Shown: piece by piece, positions 38,221-50,560 of the stretch
How the letters are laid out: the number at the start of each line of letters is the position of its first letter
Position numbering within the stretch: position 1 is the first letter of the stretch
Origin: Agapetus fuscipes
Taxonomy: Eukaryota; Arthropoda; Insecta; Trichoptera; Glossosomatidae
Direction: 5' to 3'
Assembly: GCA_951799405.1 (NCBI GenBank)
Contig: OX637339.1
Location: 8,060,001-8,124,000, forward strand
Length of the DNA: 64,000 nucleotides
The notes under the pieces: generated by a model
Database searches by the model: none
What the model saw: only the letters and a program-made list of their open reading frames with translations
Told to the model about the DNA's origin: nothing
Translations under genes and position numbers: made by a program

Positions 38221-38790
38221 AAGCACCAATAAAGATACTTTTAAAATTCCCCTTTAGCTTTTTTATTTTCTTTATTTATTTATCCCTTAGTATAATTGAG
38301 TACCTGAGTGGTACTGAGTACTTACATTATTCTGAACAGCAAAAGGTATATTTTAATTACAAAAGGTCAATAGTTGAGAAAATTTACTTTTTAACAATAG
38401 CTGGCAATTTAAAATATTGTCTATGTTTTCTATTTCTTATCTAGGATGCATTGGTTTTCCTCAAACCTTTGAAAAAAAAAAAAGATGATGTACTCGTAAG
38501 TTCAGTACAATGTACCGTTCAGGTCTGATCATATTTTTCTTCATAATTATTTTTTAATATTGATTATTTATCTCTGCTCTTGCAACTTAGATTATGAATG
38601 TTTTTGTAATTTGAGACTACACCAGAAGTTTGCAACTCGACTCCTAGCCTCCCACATTGGCAGCATCAATGATACGGGTAGCCAGCATCCAGCATGTCGA
38701 TTAAAAAAATGTGACACACCTACTGCCCCTGTTAACGGTAGGTACTTACTCCGGGTATCATATATTACTCGTATTACACAACCAGAGCAA
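38221..38790. other. Intergenic, nothing recognised
   Basis: AT-rich, an A-run near 38471-38481. No gene. Confidence 0.5.
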
Positions 38791-38872
38791 AAACGCAACG
38801 CAACTAAGCTACACATATGGTGTGACTTTTTGAAGTTCTCTTGCAGCGTTCTCCCTGAAGGACTCGCATATC
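38791..38872 (-). repeat. SINE-A tail fragment
   Basis: AACGCAACTAAGCTACACAT followed by a diverged hairpin region (CTCCCTGAAGGACTCGC). Confidence 0.6.
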
Positions 38873-38881
38873 CCCTTTAGG

Positions 38882-39108
38882 GCGTGTTTGTCTTATGTCC
38901 ATCAGAGGTAATTTCACATGAGCAATGTTTGTATGTGTACTGGTCCAATGTGTCTTATGAAAATTGAACTTAAAATTATTTTTAACAACTCTCACAGTAT
39001 CGCGATGTACGTTTTTTTCTTAGTTCAGATTGTGTAGAATGTAATTCTGACAACTTTATTGAAAATTCATCTTTACATCAAATGTTGGATAAGCCAAACA
39101 AGGACTGG
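38882..39108. mobile_element. MITE-D copy
   Basis: Ends TGTTTGTCTTATGTCCA and TGGATAAGCCAAACAAGGAC are inverted relatives. Interior TTCACATGAGCAATGTTTG and AACAACTCTCACA match the copy at 5916-6163 in reverse. Confidence 0.65.
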
Positions 39109-39609
39109 GGGAACGATATTACAAAATGTTCCAAACAAAAGTTTTCATGAATCCTTTTCACTTTTACAATTTTTTACGCTCAGTAGAGGCGCGTTTTTAG
39201 TTTTCATACATAAACGATACTTTTGAGTTTACTCTATGTTTGCGCGTATTTTTCTTACTTGATGTGCTGGTTGTCAGGCGATAGACTATGCCATGCGTTT
39301 GATTTACTTAAAACATATTGAATTTGGCACCGCCTCTCTGTCAAAGCCAAAAGGCGTAACATGAAATAGCAAACAAATAATAATAATAATTGACCAATTT
39401 TTATATAGCGCCGTTTAGTGGCACTAGCCACCACAAGGGCGCTTTTATGTGTAGATGCTTCTGTTAAACAAATGTGTCAAAAACAACTTCCTGAAACTGC
39501 CAACAATGGTCTCTGTTCTCAACTCCAGCAGAATGGACCAGCCGAACTAAAAGCCTTGTCTCCGAAACCGGTTCTGTTCCGTCGAAGTGGCAGTTGAAGT
39601 CAATCTGTG

Positions 39610-40085
39610 CAGAACGAAGGGATATCAGAGTCATACCAAAAGGAGAGAATGGATGAAATAGGCTATGACTCTGAATGTAATAAAAAAGTACCTACGCAAT
39701 GGCCGAAAAAAAAAAAAATCTGCAATGTTGGTGGCAAGGGCTTTTAATTTTAATTTTAAAATAATTTGTTTTTAATTAATTTCAATACAATTCCGTGTTA
39801 TTTTTCGGTTAGCTCCTTGCCCACTTTTCAGTAATGATTGTCGTTTCCTTGACTAACAGGTTGATATGAGACTGACTCCCCATGTTTTAAAAACTTGGTT
39901 CACTTTTAGCAATGCCACCCCGGTTTCAGAGAATGGCGGCAGGAGTTTCAAGGTTTGTATTCATAAGAGGTTTTTTGTTTGTAAGTGGGCACACGCAGCA
40001 TGTGTATGTAAGCACGAACATACACATACCTATGCCTGCCCGTGGGTGTGTACTCGTATTTAATATTACACTTAAATTTCAATAT
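39610..40085 (+). repeat. LINE ORF end, spacer and LR composite
   Basis: 39610-39745 is an RTE-like ORF tail (GGCTATGACTCTGAATG, then TCTGCAATGTTGGTGG). An AT-rich spacer of about 110 bp follows, then LR from 39845 to 40085 (GC-shifted subfamily). The order equals that at 62137-62962. Confidence 0.75.
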
Positions 40086-40435
40086 ATTTACAATGAAGAT
40101 TGTACATAGATTGTCGACAGTATCGACGTTACTGCCATGTCTTGGTCTTTTAAAATTGTATGGCATGATTCGGGCCATGTGTAAAGCGTAGGAATGCAAT
40201 AATATGGTAGGCATTCAGACAATAACAAGCACCCAACACCACTTCTGTCATGGAAACTTCTGCACTTTATGCTACCCTGGTATTTCCAATTTAAAATACA
40301 GCTGTTTGTCATTACAGACCGCATCCGATTATAGCGTTAATTGGGCAACTGGGATTTTATAGTCCTTTAAAGTGTTAATTTGAAACTTAAATTTTATCAC
40401 TTACACTGGGTATGGTTCCAAAACCGAGTATAGGC
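40086..40435. other. Intergenic, nothing recognised
   Basis: No gene or repeat recognised. Confidence 0.5.
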
Positions 40436-40640
40436 CCTGTCGATAGCTCACAAGATAGAGCGTTGTTTTCCATGCCAAAGAGCTTGAGTTCGATCCGATC
40501 TGAAGGTACCTACCTACCAGAGATTATTTACCATTTTGGTGTTTCTTTCAAACCCAAAATCAAAATTTTCGTGGTTGGTATAAGATCGGTTTCTTTACTT
40601 CTGAAAATAATACGGTTCCGATCGCCACATGCGACTTGAA
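40436..40640 (+). repeat. SINE-A, old degenerate copy
   Basis: Head GTCGATAGCTCACAAGATAG, box B GAGTTCGATCCGATC, tail TCGCCACATGCGACTT. Internal deletions shorten it to about 205 bp. Confidence 0.65.
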
Positions 40641-40805
40641 GTCAACGCAGTACTATAAATTACACCATATGTACAGCTTAGCTGTCGTATAGAAACAAAA
40701 TACATTAGCGGGTGTGTGCTTGTCTGAGTGCTTAAAGATAGAACCCAATTGAGTCCATAATTTTGTTGTAAAGCCCCCTTGAGGGGATTTTTCACAGGAT
40801 AGCTT

Positions 40806-41098
40806 TCCTTGTCTTACAGGTTGGTATGAAGCTGACCACCCATGCTGTAAAAAAATATTCACTTTGCCAATGTCACCCTTGTTTCAGGAAAGGCCGGCCA
40901 AAGTTCAATGGCTTATGTTTATTTGAGGTTTGGATTTTACTTTGAAAGTAGGTACACATGCGTGATTGCCGAGGTTCTTTCCCGTATGAATATCAAAGCT
41001 GAACTCCTGATGTCCATCTATAATCTATAATCTATCTATAATCTAAGTTGCAAGGATATATTCATTCAAAGCTCTCAGATTTATGCCCACAAATCATA
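40806..41098. repeat. LR halves, forward then reverse
   Basis: Forward first part 40806-40965, then a reverse 3' part 41022-41098 with doubled TATAATCTATAATC tails. Confidence 0.65.
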
Positions 41099-41365
41099 CG
41101 AAAGTTCCATCGAAAGGCAAAATTCTGTTTCATTCGGCCACATAATGAGAAATTAGAAGTATCCACTCCTACATCTCATCTGAGTAAAGAATTGAGGGAA
41201 GGTTAGCTCCCGGTCGAAGGAGAACATCTTGGTTGAAGAACCTGAGGCAGTGGTTTGGCAGACGCACAAGATCCCCTTTTCATGCCGCAGTACCAAAGGT
41301 GCAAATCACTATGATGATCGCCAATCTTCACTGAAGAGGTACAAGAAGAAGAAGAAGAAGAAGGA
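41099..41365 (+). pseudogene. LINE ORF2 end with GAA tail
   Basis: Reads GRRRTSWLKNLRQWFGRRTR, then FHAAVPKVQITMMIANLH and a stop near 41330. This is the ending of a common insect LINE reverse transcriptase group. It finishes in an AAGAAGAAG microsatellite (41340-41363). It is 5' truncated. Confidence 0.75.
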
Positions 41366-41770
41366 TATCTCTTTAATAGGCGCCTTATGGAGCCTATTTT
41401 GACTAAAAAAATTTTTTTTGGAATATCTGAGACGCCTGTTTACTGTTTTAATTAAAATTGGGACACAAAGTATTGGGTTACATTTTGCCCCCTCATTCCT
41501 GACATGATTAGCAAAATGTTGTACGAGGCAAAACTGCGAAAAATCATCGAGATTATGTTGAAACCAAGGGAATGATATATTTGAAACAGATTGGCTGGCT
41601 GACAAGTTCATCCGAAATTTACAAAAAAGAAACGATAATTCACAGTGACGTACGTAGGTTGAAAATAAAAATATTTTTAGTGGTTAATTTTTTTTCGTTG
41701 TTATTTAAGTTGCTTACTTTAATGCACCACAAATACGTGTTACTTCGCGTTTTTACACGCTGCTTGTAAC
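41366..41770. other. Intergenic, nothing recognised
   Basis: AT-rich. No gene. Confidence 0.5.
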
Positions 41771-42222
41771 TGTAACTCTGTCGCCATTCCGCTAGGGGTG
41801 GCCATAGCCTCTGCAGAGCTGCCTCCATTTTTTCCTATCCTTACATACCTCTTTCAATTCATTCATATCCATCACCTTTTTCATGCTTTTATTATTTTAC
41901 GCTCGCTTTGTATATCCCATTCTTTCACAATCTCCACAATCCGATCATTCCACACTTTTCTCGGTCGTCCCTTACCTCTTTTTCCTTTCACCCTACCTCA
42001 GTATACACACTTTGTCAGTCTATCATCATTCATTTTTTCCACATGCCCAAACTATCTCATCACATTCTTTTGTATCTTAACTTTTAGGTACATCCTCTTT
42101 CAAATTACTTTCTTTACCCATTCATTCCTAACTCTATCCCTCAGAGTTTTTCCTGTCAGGCTTCTCAAATTCTTCTTCCCCCGTCCATATTTTGTGCAAA
42201 CAAAAAAACTTAAAATGAAATA
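41771..42222 (-). pseudogene. RTE-like LINE 3' ORF, minus strand
   Basis: On the minus strand it passes through the GKGRPRKVW-type motif (near 41965-41985), the RKKWRQLCRG-type motif (near 41815-41845) and then CCACCCCTAGCGGAATGGCG. Frame breaks are present. The same 3' end recurs at 47343-47510 and 32505. Confidence 0.7.
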
Positions 42223-42540
42223 GGTACACCATGCAAAATATATTGTCATCTATCCATGAAACAGGGATGATATTGGCGCAAATAATCATTTTTTTACATT
42301 ATGGATTATCAGATTTGGTAAACATTTAAAATGCAATAAATGAGAAGACCTCTTTGCAATTAAAAATATGAATTTCCAAAAAATGCAACTGAGACGGGAA
42401 CGCAATCTCATATGTATTTTAAAAAGTGCCTTTCAAATAATTGATTTATTTCGTGATCCACGAAACGCGCATGCGTTTATTTTTCAATCCCTATCAAGTT
42501 TCTTCCAAATATGTCAGTCAGCATATCATAGGAGCGTAGA
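42223..42540. other. Intergenic with an LR trace
   Basis: 42247-42320 keeps CCATGAAACAGGGATGATAT and TTTTTTTACATTATGGATTA of LR in reverse. The rest is unrecognised. Confidence 0.45.
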
Positions 42541-42589
42541 ATGCTAGGAAATTATCAAGAATTAGGAGGTATCTACTACCTACCCAGAT

Positions 42590-43325
42590 TGTGTGGCAGG
42601 TTACCGGTAGAAAGAGGGCGGGGCGACGGGCGCCCACGCGTCACCAAAGCAACGCACAAAAAATATTTCTACCTCCTGCCGGCGCATGCTCTCCTTATAC
42701 TTTTGTGGATGACAAATAATAACAATGTATCCGGAGATCACGAAAGAAAGGTCGTAGATGGATTGACATGGATGGGTAGACAAGGGCTAGAAAACGGCGA
42801 ATCCGGACTAATAATATTTTTACCTCCTTTCAACGTATGCTCTCCTAATACATGCGTACGTGACTTGGTGACATAAATTTTGTGCAGTTTTTTTTTTCAA
42901 TAACGAAAATCTGTACCATGCTAGTTGTTCGTGACAATCAAAGTTAGAAAGAAAAAAACATTTCAAACATTATGCAAATTTTAAATTGCTTCTTGAAAAT
43001 ATTATACGAACGTATAGTAGGATGGGGGTAGTGCGATGGCGTCACGCGTCACCAGGGTACCAGACAAAACATATTATTTCTATCTCATGCCGGTGCATGC
43101 TCTTCTAATACTTTTGTGGATGAAATATAATGACAATGTATCCGGAGATCACGAAAGAAAGGACGAGAAAAAGGTAGATGGATTGTATGATAGTAGGAAG
43201 GGGCGGTGCGTCGGCGTCACGCGTCACCTAGGCTAGGCAACGGGAATCCGGACCAAAAATATTTGTACCTCCTTCCGGCGCATGCTCTCCTAATACATGC
43301 GTACGTGACTTGGTGACATTACTGA
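42590..43325. repeat. GC-rich tandem repeat with CACGCGTCACC motif
   Basis: Two long units start at about 42595 and 43018. Each contains ACTTTTGTGGATGA and AATGTATCCGGAGATCACG. Their ends, at about 42800-42875 and 43240-43320, share GCATGCTCTCCTAATACATG-like DNA (TAATACATGCGTACGTGAC is identical). GC is well above the surroundings. Confidence 0.8.
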
Positions 43326-43509
43326 ATGTCGCCATTTTAGTTTTTTTGCAAAAATTAAATCTTTATACGATGATAATCATTCGTTAGCCACAATACAAAG
43401 TAAGAAAGAAAATAAATACATTGTAAATTTTTGATTGCTTATGAATGAAAGTAATACGTTCCATTTTCAATAATATTATAGTGAAGTGAATAGTAAGAGC
43501 ATATTTTTG

Positions 43510-43598
43510 ATAATTAAATTATTTTACTCTGTGCTTCGCTGGGAATTGAACCCACTGCCTTATGATTACGATTCCGTAGCGTTAATCCTTGTTTCCTT
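43510..43598 (-). repeat. SINE-B head, diverged
   Basis: TGCTTCGCTGGGAATTGAAC, then an anticodon-arm region with GATTACGATTCCG. The body is missing. Confidence 0.6.
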
Positions 43599-44294
43599 TA
43601 TTTTAAATATGTAGCTAGGATTGTTTATAATATTGACCTGCGTACTAAATAAATAAAAATAATATATCAATACGTGCGTTGTTTTTTTTAAATAAACAAC
43701 CTAGGATAGACAAGGCCTCTTAAATCCAAATAAACACTTTTTTCGTGTTTCTTTGAAAACGTCTTTCGTTATCCACTTGTTAGAGGCAAACTCTAAGTTT
43801 GTACAACAAATCTGTCATCCTTCTAGCACCATCCATATCTTTCCTAGAACATTGATTATTTCCTAGTAAAAAAAAACTCTTCAAAATGCATAAAACTATC
43901 AACGAATTTAAATGTAAGATAGCAAGCAATCGCAGTTGTAAAAAAAAATCACGAAAGTTTGTAACTCTATGCAAAAACATAGCCAAAGGCAGGTAAGCAA
44001 TATACGGGAATTTGACTAGGGCAATTTTTTTTAACAAATTACAATTAATTAAACATTTCGGGCATTCGACGAACCGTTACGTTGTTGAAGAACTGACATT
44101 ATTCACGATGTTTAGTTGGGTTGTAAACAACGTCTTCAGGTCACTCTTATTGTGTAGTGACGATCAAGGATGAACTGATTCTCAAATATACAATCAATCA
44201 AGGAACGAGAATTATAAAATGCATTCATAATATGTAAGAAGTGAAAAATTATTTAATAATTTCGATTACAAAATAACAAAAGCAGGGAGTTAGT
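43599..44294. other. Intergenic, nothing recognised
   Basis: AT-rich. 44085-44160 shows the AAGACGTTG-like phrase noted at 28096. No gene. Confidence 0.45.
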
Positions 44295-44565
44295 CCGGTC
44301 GGTAGCTCAGTTGGTACTCGGTAGAGTGCTTGCATTCCATGCCTAGAGCTTGGGTTCGAATCCCACCGAGGGTGTCAGAAATTATTTCTGGTTAAATATT
44401 CATTTTAAGCCTAAAATAAAATATCGGCAAGGATTACTCAGCCTTCACAAGACATGAGTAGATAGCCCCTACTTCTAATAAAGTGGTTGGCGTAAGGCCA
44501 GCCTCTTACCTGTAAAAAATATAGTATGCACTCGCAACATGCGCCATTTCAGGGAAAACGCGACA
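44295..44565 (+). repeat. SINE-A on the plus strand
   Basis: Head CCGGTCGGTAGCTCAGTTGG with a short insertion in the D-arm, box B GGGTTCGAATCCCACCG, body to AAGTGGTTGGCGTAAGGC, and tail with CTGTAAAAAATATAG, then CATTTCAGGGAAAACGCG, which resembles the LR hairpin strand more than other SINE-A copies do. Confidence 0.82.
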
Positions 44566-44574
44566 AAAAGCTAT

Positions 44575-44650
44575 ACTTTCATAAACCCCTAGGGTCTTTA
44601 GAATCTAGGGAGTCTCCCGCACAGGATTTCTTAAAAAAAAAAAAAAAATA
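44575..44650 (+). repeat. LINE 3' end scrap with A-run
   Basis: GAATCTAGGGAGTCTCCCGC then ACAGGATTTCTT and A16. Same family as 16853-17109. Confidence 0.6.
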
Positions 44651-45148
44651 TGTAGCTTAGTAGTATGAACGCGATTTTCTTCAATTCGACCATGAAGACG
44701 GTAAAAATTACAGTTAGCCCTGGGCGTAAAAATCCTTATTTCTTAGAAAATGTATGAGTTTTTTTGGGTAAAATATGCGACAGTGCATTTGGTATCTAGA
44801 CCTAATAATCGTGAATCACACCCTCTCTTCAAGCCTCCATCCCCTCAGGATTTGGGCAATAATTTGCACCCTTAATGTAAACAGTATGTCAACACTGCGG
44901 ACTGATTAGGAGCACAGAAACGCGGAGGAGCTCTAAACGTCCACGATTTATTATTGTGGGGGTGCGAGGGTAGGTCCTTGTTAAATATTTACGTCATTTT
45001 GTGAAATAAGGGTGAGCGATAAGATTACACCAAGGGTTGATATCGCCATGTATTTTTCCAAAAATAAAAAAAATAACACTAGAAAAAAAGGATTTCTTGC
45101 GTTCAAAGGAATAACTGTTCTTTGAGAGATGACTTTGGAATAATAATG
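44651..45148. other. Intergenic, nothing recognised
   Basis: No gene or repeat recognised. Confidence 0.5.
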
Positions 45149-45635
45149 TATAATTTAAATTGCAAAGATATATTAACATTAAAAATTCATATTAAATGCA
45201 TGCCAACAGACATGCACGTGTAAGTTCACGCTTACAAATTCTGCATGCGTATCCACTTACAAATTAAAATCATACACTCTGCGACTTTGCTGGCCTTCCC
45301 TGAAACAAGGGTGATATTGTATTCCTTGACCTTATAGGTTGGTATGAGGCTGACCACAAATTCCATAAAAAGTGGTTCACTTTGCCAATCCCACCCCTGT
45401 TTCAGGGAAGGTCGGCAAGATTTGCAGGGCTTATGTTCATTTGAGATTGGGTTTAATATTGTAGGCTCGTATGCGGCATGTTTAAGCGCGAATATGTGTC
45501 TGCTTGTGGGAATAAGTACGTTTAATATAAATCTTATATGCAATATATCTTTGCAACTTAGATTATGGATAGAACCTTCTTTTTGCAGTGCGAGTGGTAA
45601 GCTTCATACCAACCTATTAATAAAGGAATCAGTAT
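45149..45635. repeat. LR cluster: reverse, forward, reverse
   Basis: Reverse part 45149-45314 stops in the hairpin, a complete forward copy occupies 45319-45570, and a short reverse end lies at 45580-45635. The first two form a head-to-head inverted pair. Confidence 0.75.
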
Positions 45636-46437
45636 GGCAAATTCCTAAAATTCAATACTGTTGAAAAGAGGAAAAATATATCCCCCGCTAGATAATTTAT
45701 TTTTCTAAAATGACCTTCGAAAAGAAACAAAAATTATCTTTTTAAAGAAAAAAAAATACTGTTACTTTTCAAACTTCCTGGACAAATAACTGGAGCGTTT
45801 TGAAACCTATTGTTTTTACAGATAATGAATAGGATGGCATTGGCTTCTTGCTGTTGTAGGCTTCTATGATATTCAAATAGAGGCGGTCATAAATTTAACT
45901 TTAAATAAACAAATGCCATAAATATCCTTGATGTTAAATTATTATTGCTTATTTTTTGTGGTACCGTAGTTCTGAGACTAGGGTGACATACTCTGTCGTT
46001 GACCACCTTAAAACGGCTCGTACTTTAAAGTTATCATTTTAAATAAACATATTTTTGAAGTTTTATATTCTTACATAGTAGGTATAAGAGTGATATTAAT
46101 GAAAAAAATCAAACAATCAGTTTATTGATTCGATGAATTTTTATATTTAAGAGAGTTGTGAAGAAAATACATATAACGCCATTTTTTTCAAGAAATTGCA
46201 AGTTATTGATAAATTTACTGAGGTTTTCTTTATTTTTTTGAGAACTATTCAACTTATCAATAAGCCTGAGTTTTAATTGTTATTTTGTTATAGATATATT
46301 TATTTGTTTCTTGTTATTTGTATTTCACAAATTGAGTATTTATTTCACCACGAGTAATTTAGACTTGCTTACGTTATTTTCAAGAGGACACTCTTTAAAG
46401 AACACTTTTATAATTTGTAATGCTGTATATTTTTTGT
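45636..46437. other. Intergenic, nothing recognised
   Basis: AT-rich. No gene. Confidence 0.5.
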
Positions 46438-46655
46438 TCCTTGAGTTAGAGGTTGGTAATAATGCTGAAAACCCCATTTTGTAAAAAATGCCTCACTTTG
46501 ACATGAGTGTCACCCCTGTTTCAGGAAATATCGGCAAGATTTTCATCGCTTATATCATTTTGAGATTAGGGTTTTATGTTGTAAGTCGCACATATTGTAA
46601 GAATACATGTTATATGAATCTGAAATGTAATATTCCTTAGTAAGGTTTAAGTTAG
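46438..46655 (+). repeat. LR, old copy
   Basis: TTCCTTGAGTTAGAGGTTGG to ATTCCTTAGTAAGG, with an interior deletion after GTAAGTCGCACAT. The hairpin is CCCCTGTTTCAGGA. Confidence 0.65.
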
Positions 46656-47257
46656 AATTACGGTCGTTTGACATTTTGACAATGATATTAATTTTTAAAA
46701 CTGAACAAAATTTCAAAACTTAATTTAGAGAGAACTTACATCATTCTCGACGTTTCGTCAGCGACGTAGCCGACGTCTTTAAGAGAACATCCTCTCTGCA
46801 CGACGACTGAGGATGAACTGTAATAATATTCCTTACCAACTTAGAGTATAGATACGTGGTTAGCTCTGTACCAACCTTGCCCTGTAATTTTAAGAAGAAA
46901 TTCACTCGATTTTAAGAGATTGTAAATTGAGGTTCTGGTGTCGCATACAGGGTTGCTCACCCTACTGTGACAACCTAACGGCGAAAGTGATTTGTTACGC
47001 CAGTTTTCGGTTTTCACTAAAATCAACAAACAACCCGGAGCATACACGAATGTCTATTGACTTCCATAATAAGAAACGTCAACAATCAATGCTGGATCCC
47101 GCTGTCAACATAATGTCCGTAATGTTAGGCAGTTACGAGGCTCTGGTATATGATATCCAAGGACCACGAAGAAGGACTGAATGGCTGACTTGCTGACTGA
47201 CGCATAATGCTACATTATTCGTTTTAATTAGTTTTTACTCTGTAATGTTTTCTCTTA
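46656..47257. other. Intergenic, unassigned
   Basis: 46927-47196 has an 89-codon open frame I do not recognise. 46740-46800 carries CGACGTTTCGTCAGCGACG, discussed at 28096. No splice or promoter context supports a gene. Confidence 0.4.
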
Positions 47258-47510
47258 TGTTTATGTTCATTTGAGGTTTGGATTTTAATTTGTATTTGTG
47301 GGCAAGCACTTGATATAAATATTAAATGTTTATAGTACTGCAACTGTAACTCTGTCGCCATTCCGCTAGGGGTGGCCAGAGCCTCTGCAGAGTTGCCTCC
47401 ATTTTTTTCTATCCTTACATACCTCTTTCAATTCATTCATATCCATCACCTTTTCCATGCATTTTCTTCTTTTACGCTCACTTTGTTTATATCCCATAAT
47501 TTTATTAGTT
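47258..47510 (-). repeat. LR scrap and RTE-like LINE 3' end
   Basis: 47258-47342 is an LR 3' piece (forward). 47343-47510 is an antisense RTE-like ORF end nearly identical over 90 bases to 41771-41880 (CCATTCCGCTAGGGGTGGCC). Confidence 0.65.
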
Positions 47511-48704
47511 AAGTAACAAGTTTATTATTTTTACTCAACCCATCTTTTTCCGAGTGACATTCAAAGAAACTGCGAAAATTTCCGTTTTAAGCTTTCCACG
47601 ACGGAATTTCACGTGTTATTTCACGTTAAAGCATTACTAATCCCGCTCAGTTTTTAGTTTGGGATTGGAGTTTATATTTTGTACGTACGCATGCAGCAAG
47701 TGTACCCTAAACGCGTACTTATCTCGAATCTCAATCAGATTAAAAATATATTTCGTAACTTAATCTATGGAGTGACGAGAGAAATGGCATCATCTTTTTT
47801 CATACTGAATTTTTTGTAGAAAAAAAAAGTTACACTGGACTTTTCATCAGTTCTTTCAGAAAAAAAACGCTACTTATACATTATAGAGCATTTTCCATGA
47901 CGGAATAATCCGCAGAGAAATAGTTTCTTACGTTGAAAATTCTCTAAACGGAATTATTCGTTGTAATTTTTCAATGCTTGCAGTACCAAATACCAACTAA
48001 ACTCTCCCTCGGAATTTCTTTGACTTTTCAAATTTTGACGGAAACAATCCTTTCATGGCATGTACAATTATTTCTAAAGCGAAAAGCGAGACTAGATTCC
48101 TTTAGAAATTTAGAAACAATGGAGTCTCAACCCGTTTGCCGGTCCTTACAATGTGTCCTTATGTTTGGCAAGATTTATTGGTCATTTACCCCTTTGTCGT
48201 TACAGTTGTGTTGACAGAAAAATTATGAAGCCACTGGGAATGTCGAAAAACTGGTCAAACAAGTGATAGACAAGCGTGGACGTTTTCTGTGTCCAAAGAA
48301 AAGTTTTTCACTTTGGCCCTTTTCATCTCCCAACTTAGTCCAAAATGGATCATGTCAACACCTTAAAAAGGCAAAACTGAGAAAGTGGCATAGCACCTTT
48401 TTTCTTATTTTCCACGAAAAAAACACTACAATAGTGTGAGAATCCTGTAATTTATAAATTTGTCATGAGTACTACCTTACAATTAGTTCACTTACAAGTA
48501 CTTTGAGGCATTACACCCGATAAAATGTTTTATCTACGATTTCTTAAATTAGTGCATCAGCACTTATTTAGTTTTACCTATAAGGTGGCGGTGTGATCCG
48601 CAATATCAACTGAGTTTGCCATGCTTTATCTTAGAGAATTTTAATCTCTTTGAAAATTTCCTATCTGAATATTGTAAATAACAACTAAGATAAATTATAT
48701 CGAT
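47511..48704. other. Intergenic, nothing firm
   Basis: A very weak LR-like stretch at 47665-47765. Otherwise unrecognised AT-rich DNA. Confidence 0.45.
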
Positions 48705-48905
48705 ATCAAAACCCTGTCTGAAAGGAATGAAAGATGGATGGAACACGTGTTACCCTAGAAAGGTCTCTTGCATTACATATTTAAGGGGATGATTGAGGAG
48801 AACAACGCCATATTCTTAGACGTGTGTTGTTCCTCCTACGAAAAACTCAAAAAAGTTGCCTAGGATAGGGAGAAATAGAGAAAAATATAGATGAACATTG
48901 CTGCA
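48705..48905 (+). pseudogene. Possible LINE ORF2 end, heavily decayed
   Basis: A broken frame reads KGMIEENNAIFLDVCCSSYE, then KLKKVA, a stop and DREK, like the C-terminus of some LINE reverse transcriptases ending in a DRxKWR-type motif. The evidence is short. Confidence 0.4.
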
Positions 48906-50462
48906 AACCAACCGTAGAATTAAAACAGATTAAAAATATGTATGACTGTAAGGGTACTAATTAACAGTAAAAACTTACATACCAATTTGTCGATAACCAA
49001 AAAATAAAGTTCAAATAGATTTTAGCTGAAATCCCGGATAAAATTAGCTTCTCGATTGCTACGCTAACATTTTTGACGAGCTCACTTTCTTCAGTCATTA
49101 TTTCACGACACATTTATGCGTTTCTCTTACGACAATATCATCAAAACAAAGCCTTTTACTATAGACTGCCTCCACAATACTCTCCTACCCTTTCATATTG
49201 TACAAAACTGAAGTACTGTTTCATAGTCGTATGCTTTACAACGTGCCGTTACAAGAGACGACTAACTGGAAACCGAGTACACTAAAAACATCGCGTAAAT
49301 ACTCAAGCATCACGTAAATAGAAAATTTTAAAGAAAACGAAAACACTCACTAGAAGTGCTGCTACATCTTGTTAACATTTTTTCTTTTAATATTTTACAC
49401 TCGAGGTACTGCAAGCAAATCATTGTTTATTAGTGACATAAAAAAAGAGTTGAAAATATTTATTATTTTTTCTTTATAGACTGTTTTATGAAAGGCCATG
49501 AAATATAGTTGGAATTTTTTTTCTGTAACTTTTTGGCAAAAATACGCAACGGTAATAAATATAAAATATTGCTTGATAAGTTGTTTTATGGTTTGCAAAA
49601 ACAGTTATAAATTCAAGGGCTTATTTTCTGGGAAAAGTATATTTGTGTCTTATATGAAATGTAATTTACTGAAAGGCATGTATTGTTTTGGTTTGCAAAA
49701 AGAGTTTTGAAATATGTAGGTTCATTATTTAGCATAAAAGGATTGAAGCAGTATGGCAAAAAACAATAGCATAAGTTTGAAATGTTCAGTTTTTAGTTAA
49801 TTTTAAGTTAGTCATCGATCAATCATTAAGTCATGTTGTAAAAAATATATTCTTATAATTTTAACTGTTAATAAAGTAGCAAATGGTTTTCTATATAGAA
49901 TCAAGAAACAGGATATTTTTGTCCAATAAAATCTGGTAGATAAGATTTTCATCAATAAATCCATTAAGTTTGATTTTCGATTCAATTGGGGGAGAATATA
50001 GTGTGAACATAGTATTTTTGATAGTCATCATTAAATTATTTTTTGATAAAAATCAGTTGGTACCTACCAGTAGCGAACGGTGCGATACAAGCCGATTCCC
50101 ATCGGTTTCCCGTTTAAAATGAGGCAAAAATGATAATAAAGTAGACTGCATGGTTTCAATGGGGAAAAAATACGTATTGTTTTTTTAGTTTTAAATGTAT
50201 TTTTTTTACTTTGTGCCTATATTTTTTAACTACTTTGTTACATCATTTTAAAAGAGAAGCCGATGGAAACCGACTTGTATGGCACCCGTCGCCACTGGTA
50301 GGTACCCTAAGTAGAAAATACTGAGTGAACCCCCTCATGTTTTAAAATATGAAAATTATATGAAAACTAAATGACTGTCTAAGGGCGCTGTTTTCCATAC
50401 ATTTTTCTATTTCCATCGAGGAGAGTTTACGGAATATGTTATATTATGCGAGATACAGTGCG
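48906..50462. other. Intergenic, nothing recognised
   Basis: AT-rich DNA without repeats I can place. It is one of the quietest stretches in the window. Confidence 0.5.
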
Positions 50463-50560
50463 TCTTCTTAGTGCTTGTTTGGCTTATCTTCCTCAGAGGT
50501 AACTTTACATGAGCCATGTTAATTTGTACCTATGTGTACTTGGCAATTTTGTTCCAGGTT
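50463..50560. repeat. MITE-D end fragment
   Basis: GCTTGTTTGGCTTATCTTCC then CAGAGGTAACTTTACATGAG matches the left half of the copy at 38882. Confidence 0.6.

Noticed and set aside
46927..47196. 89-codon frame as a host exon
   Set aside because: I could not recognise the product or find matching splice sites on both sides.
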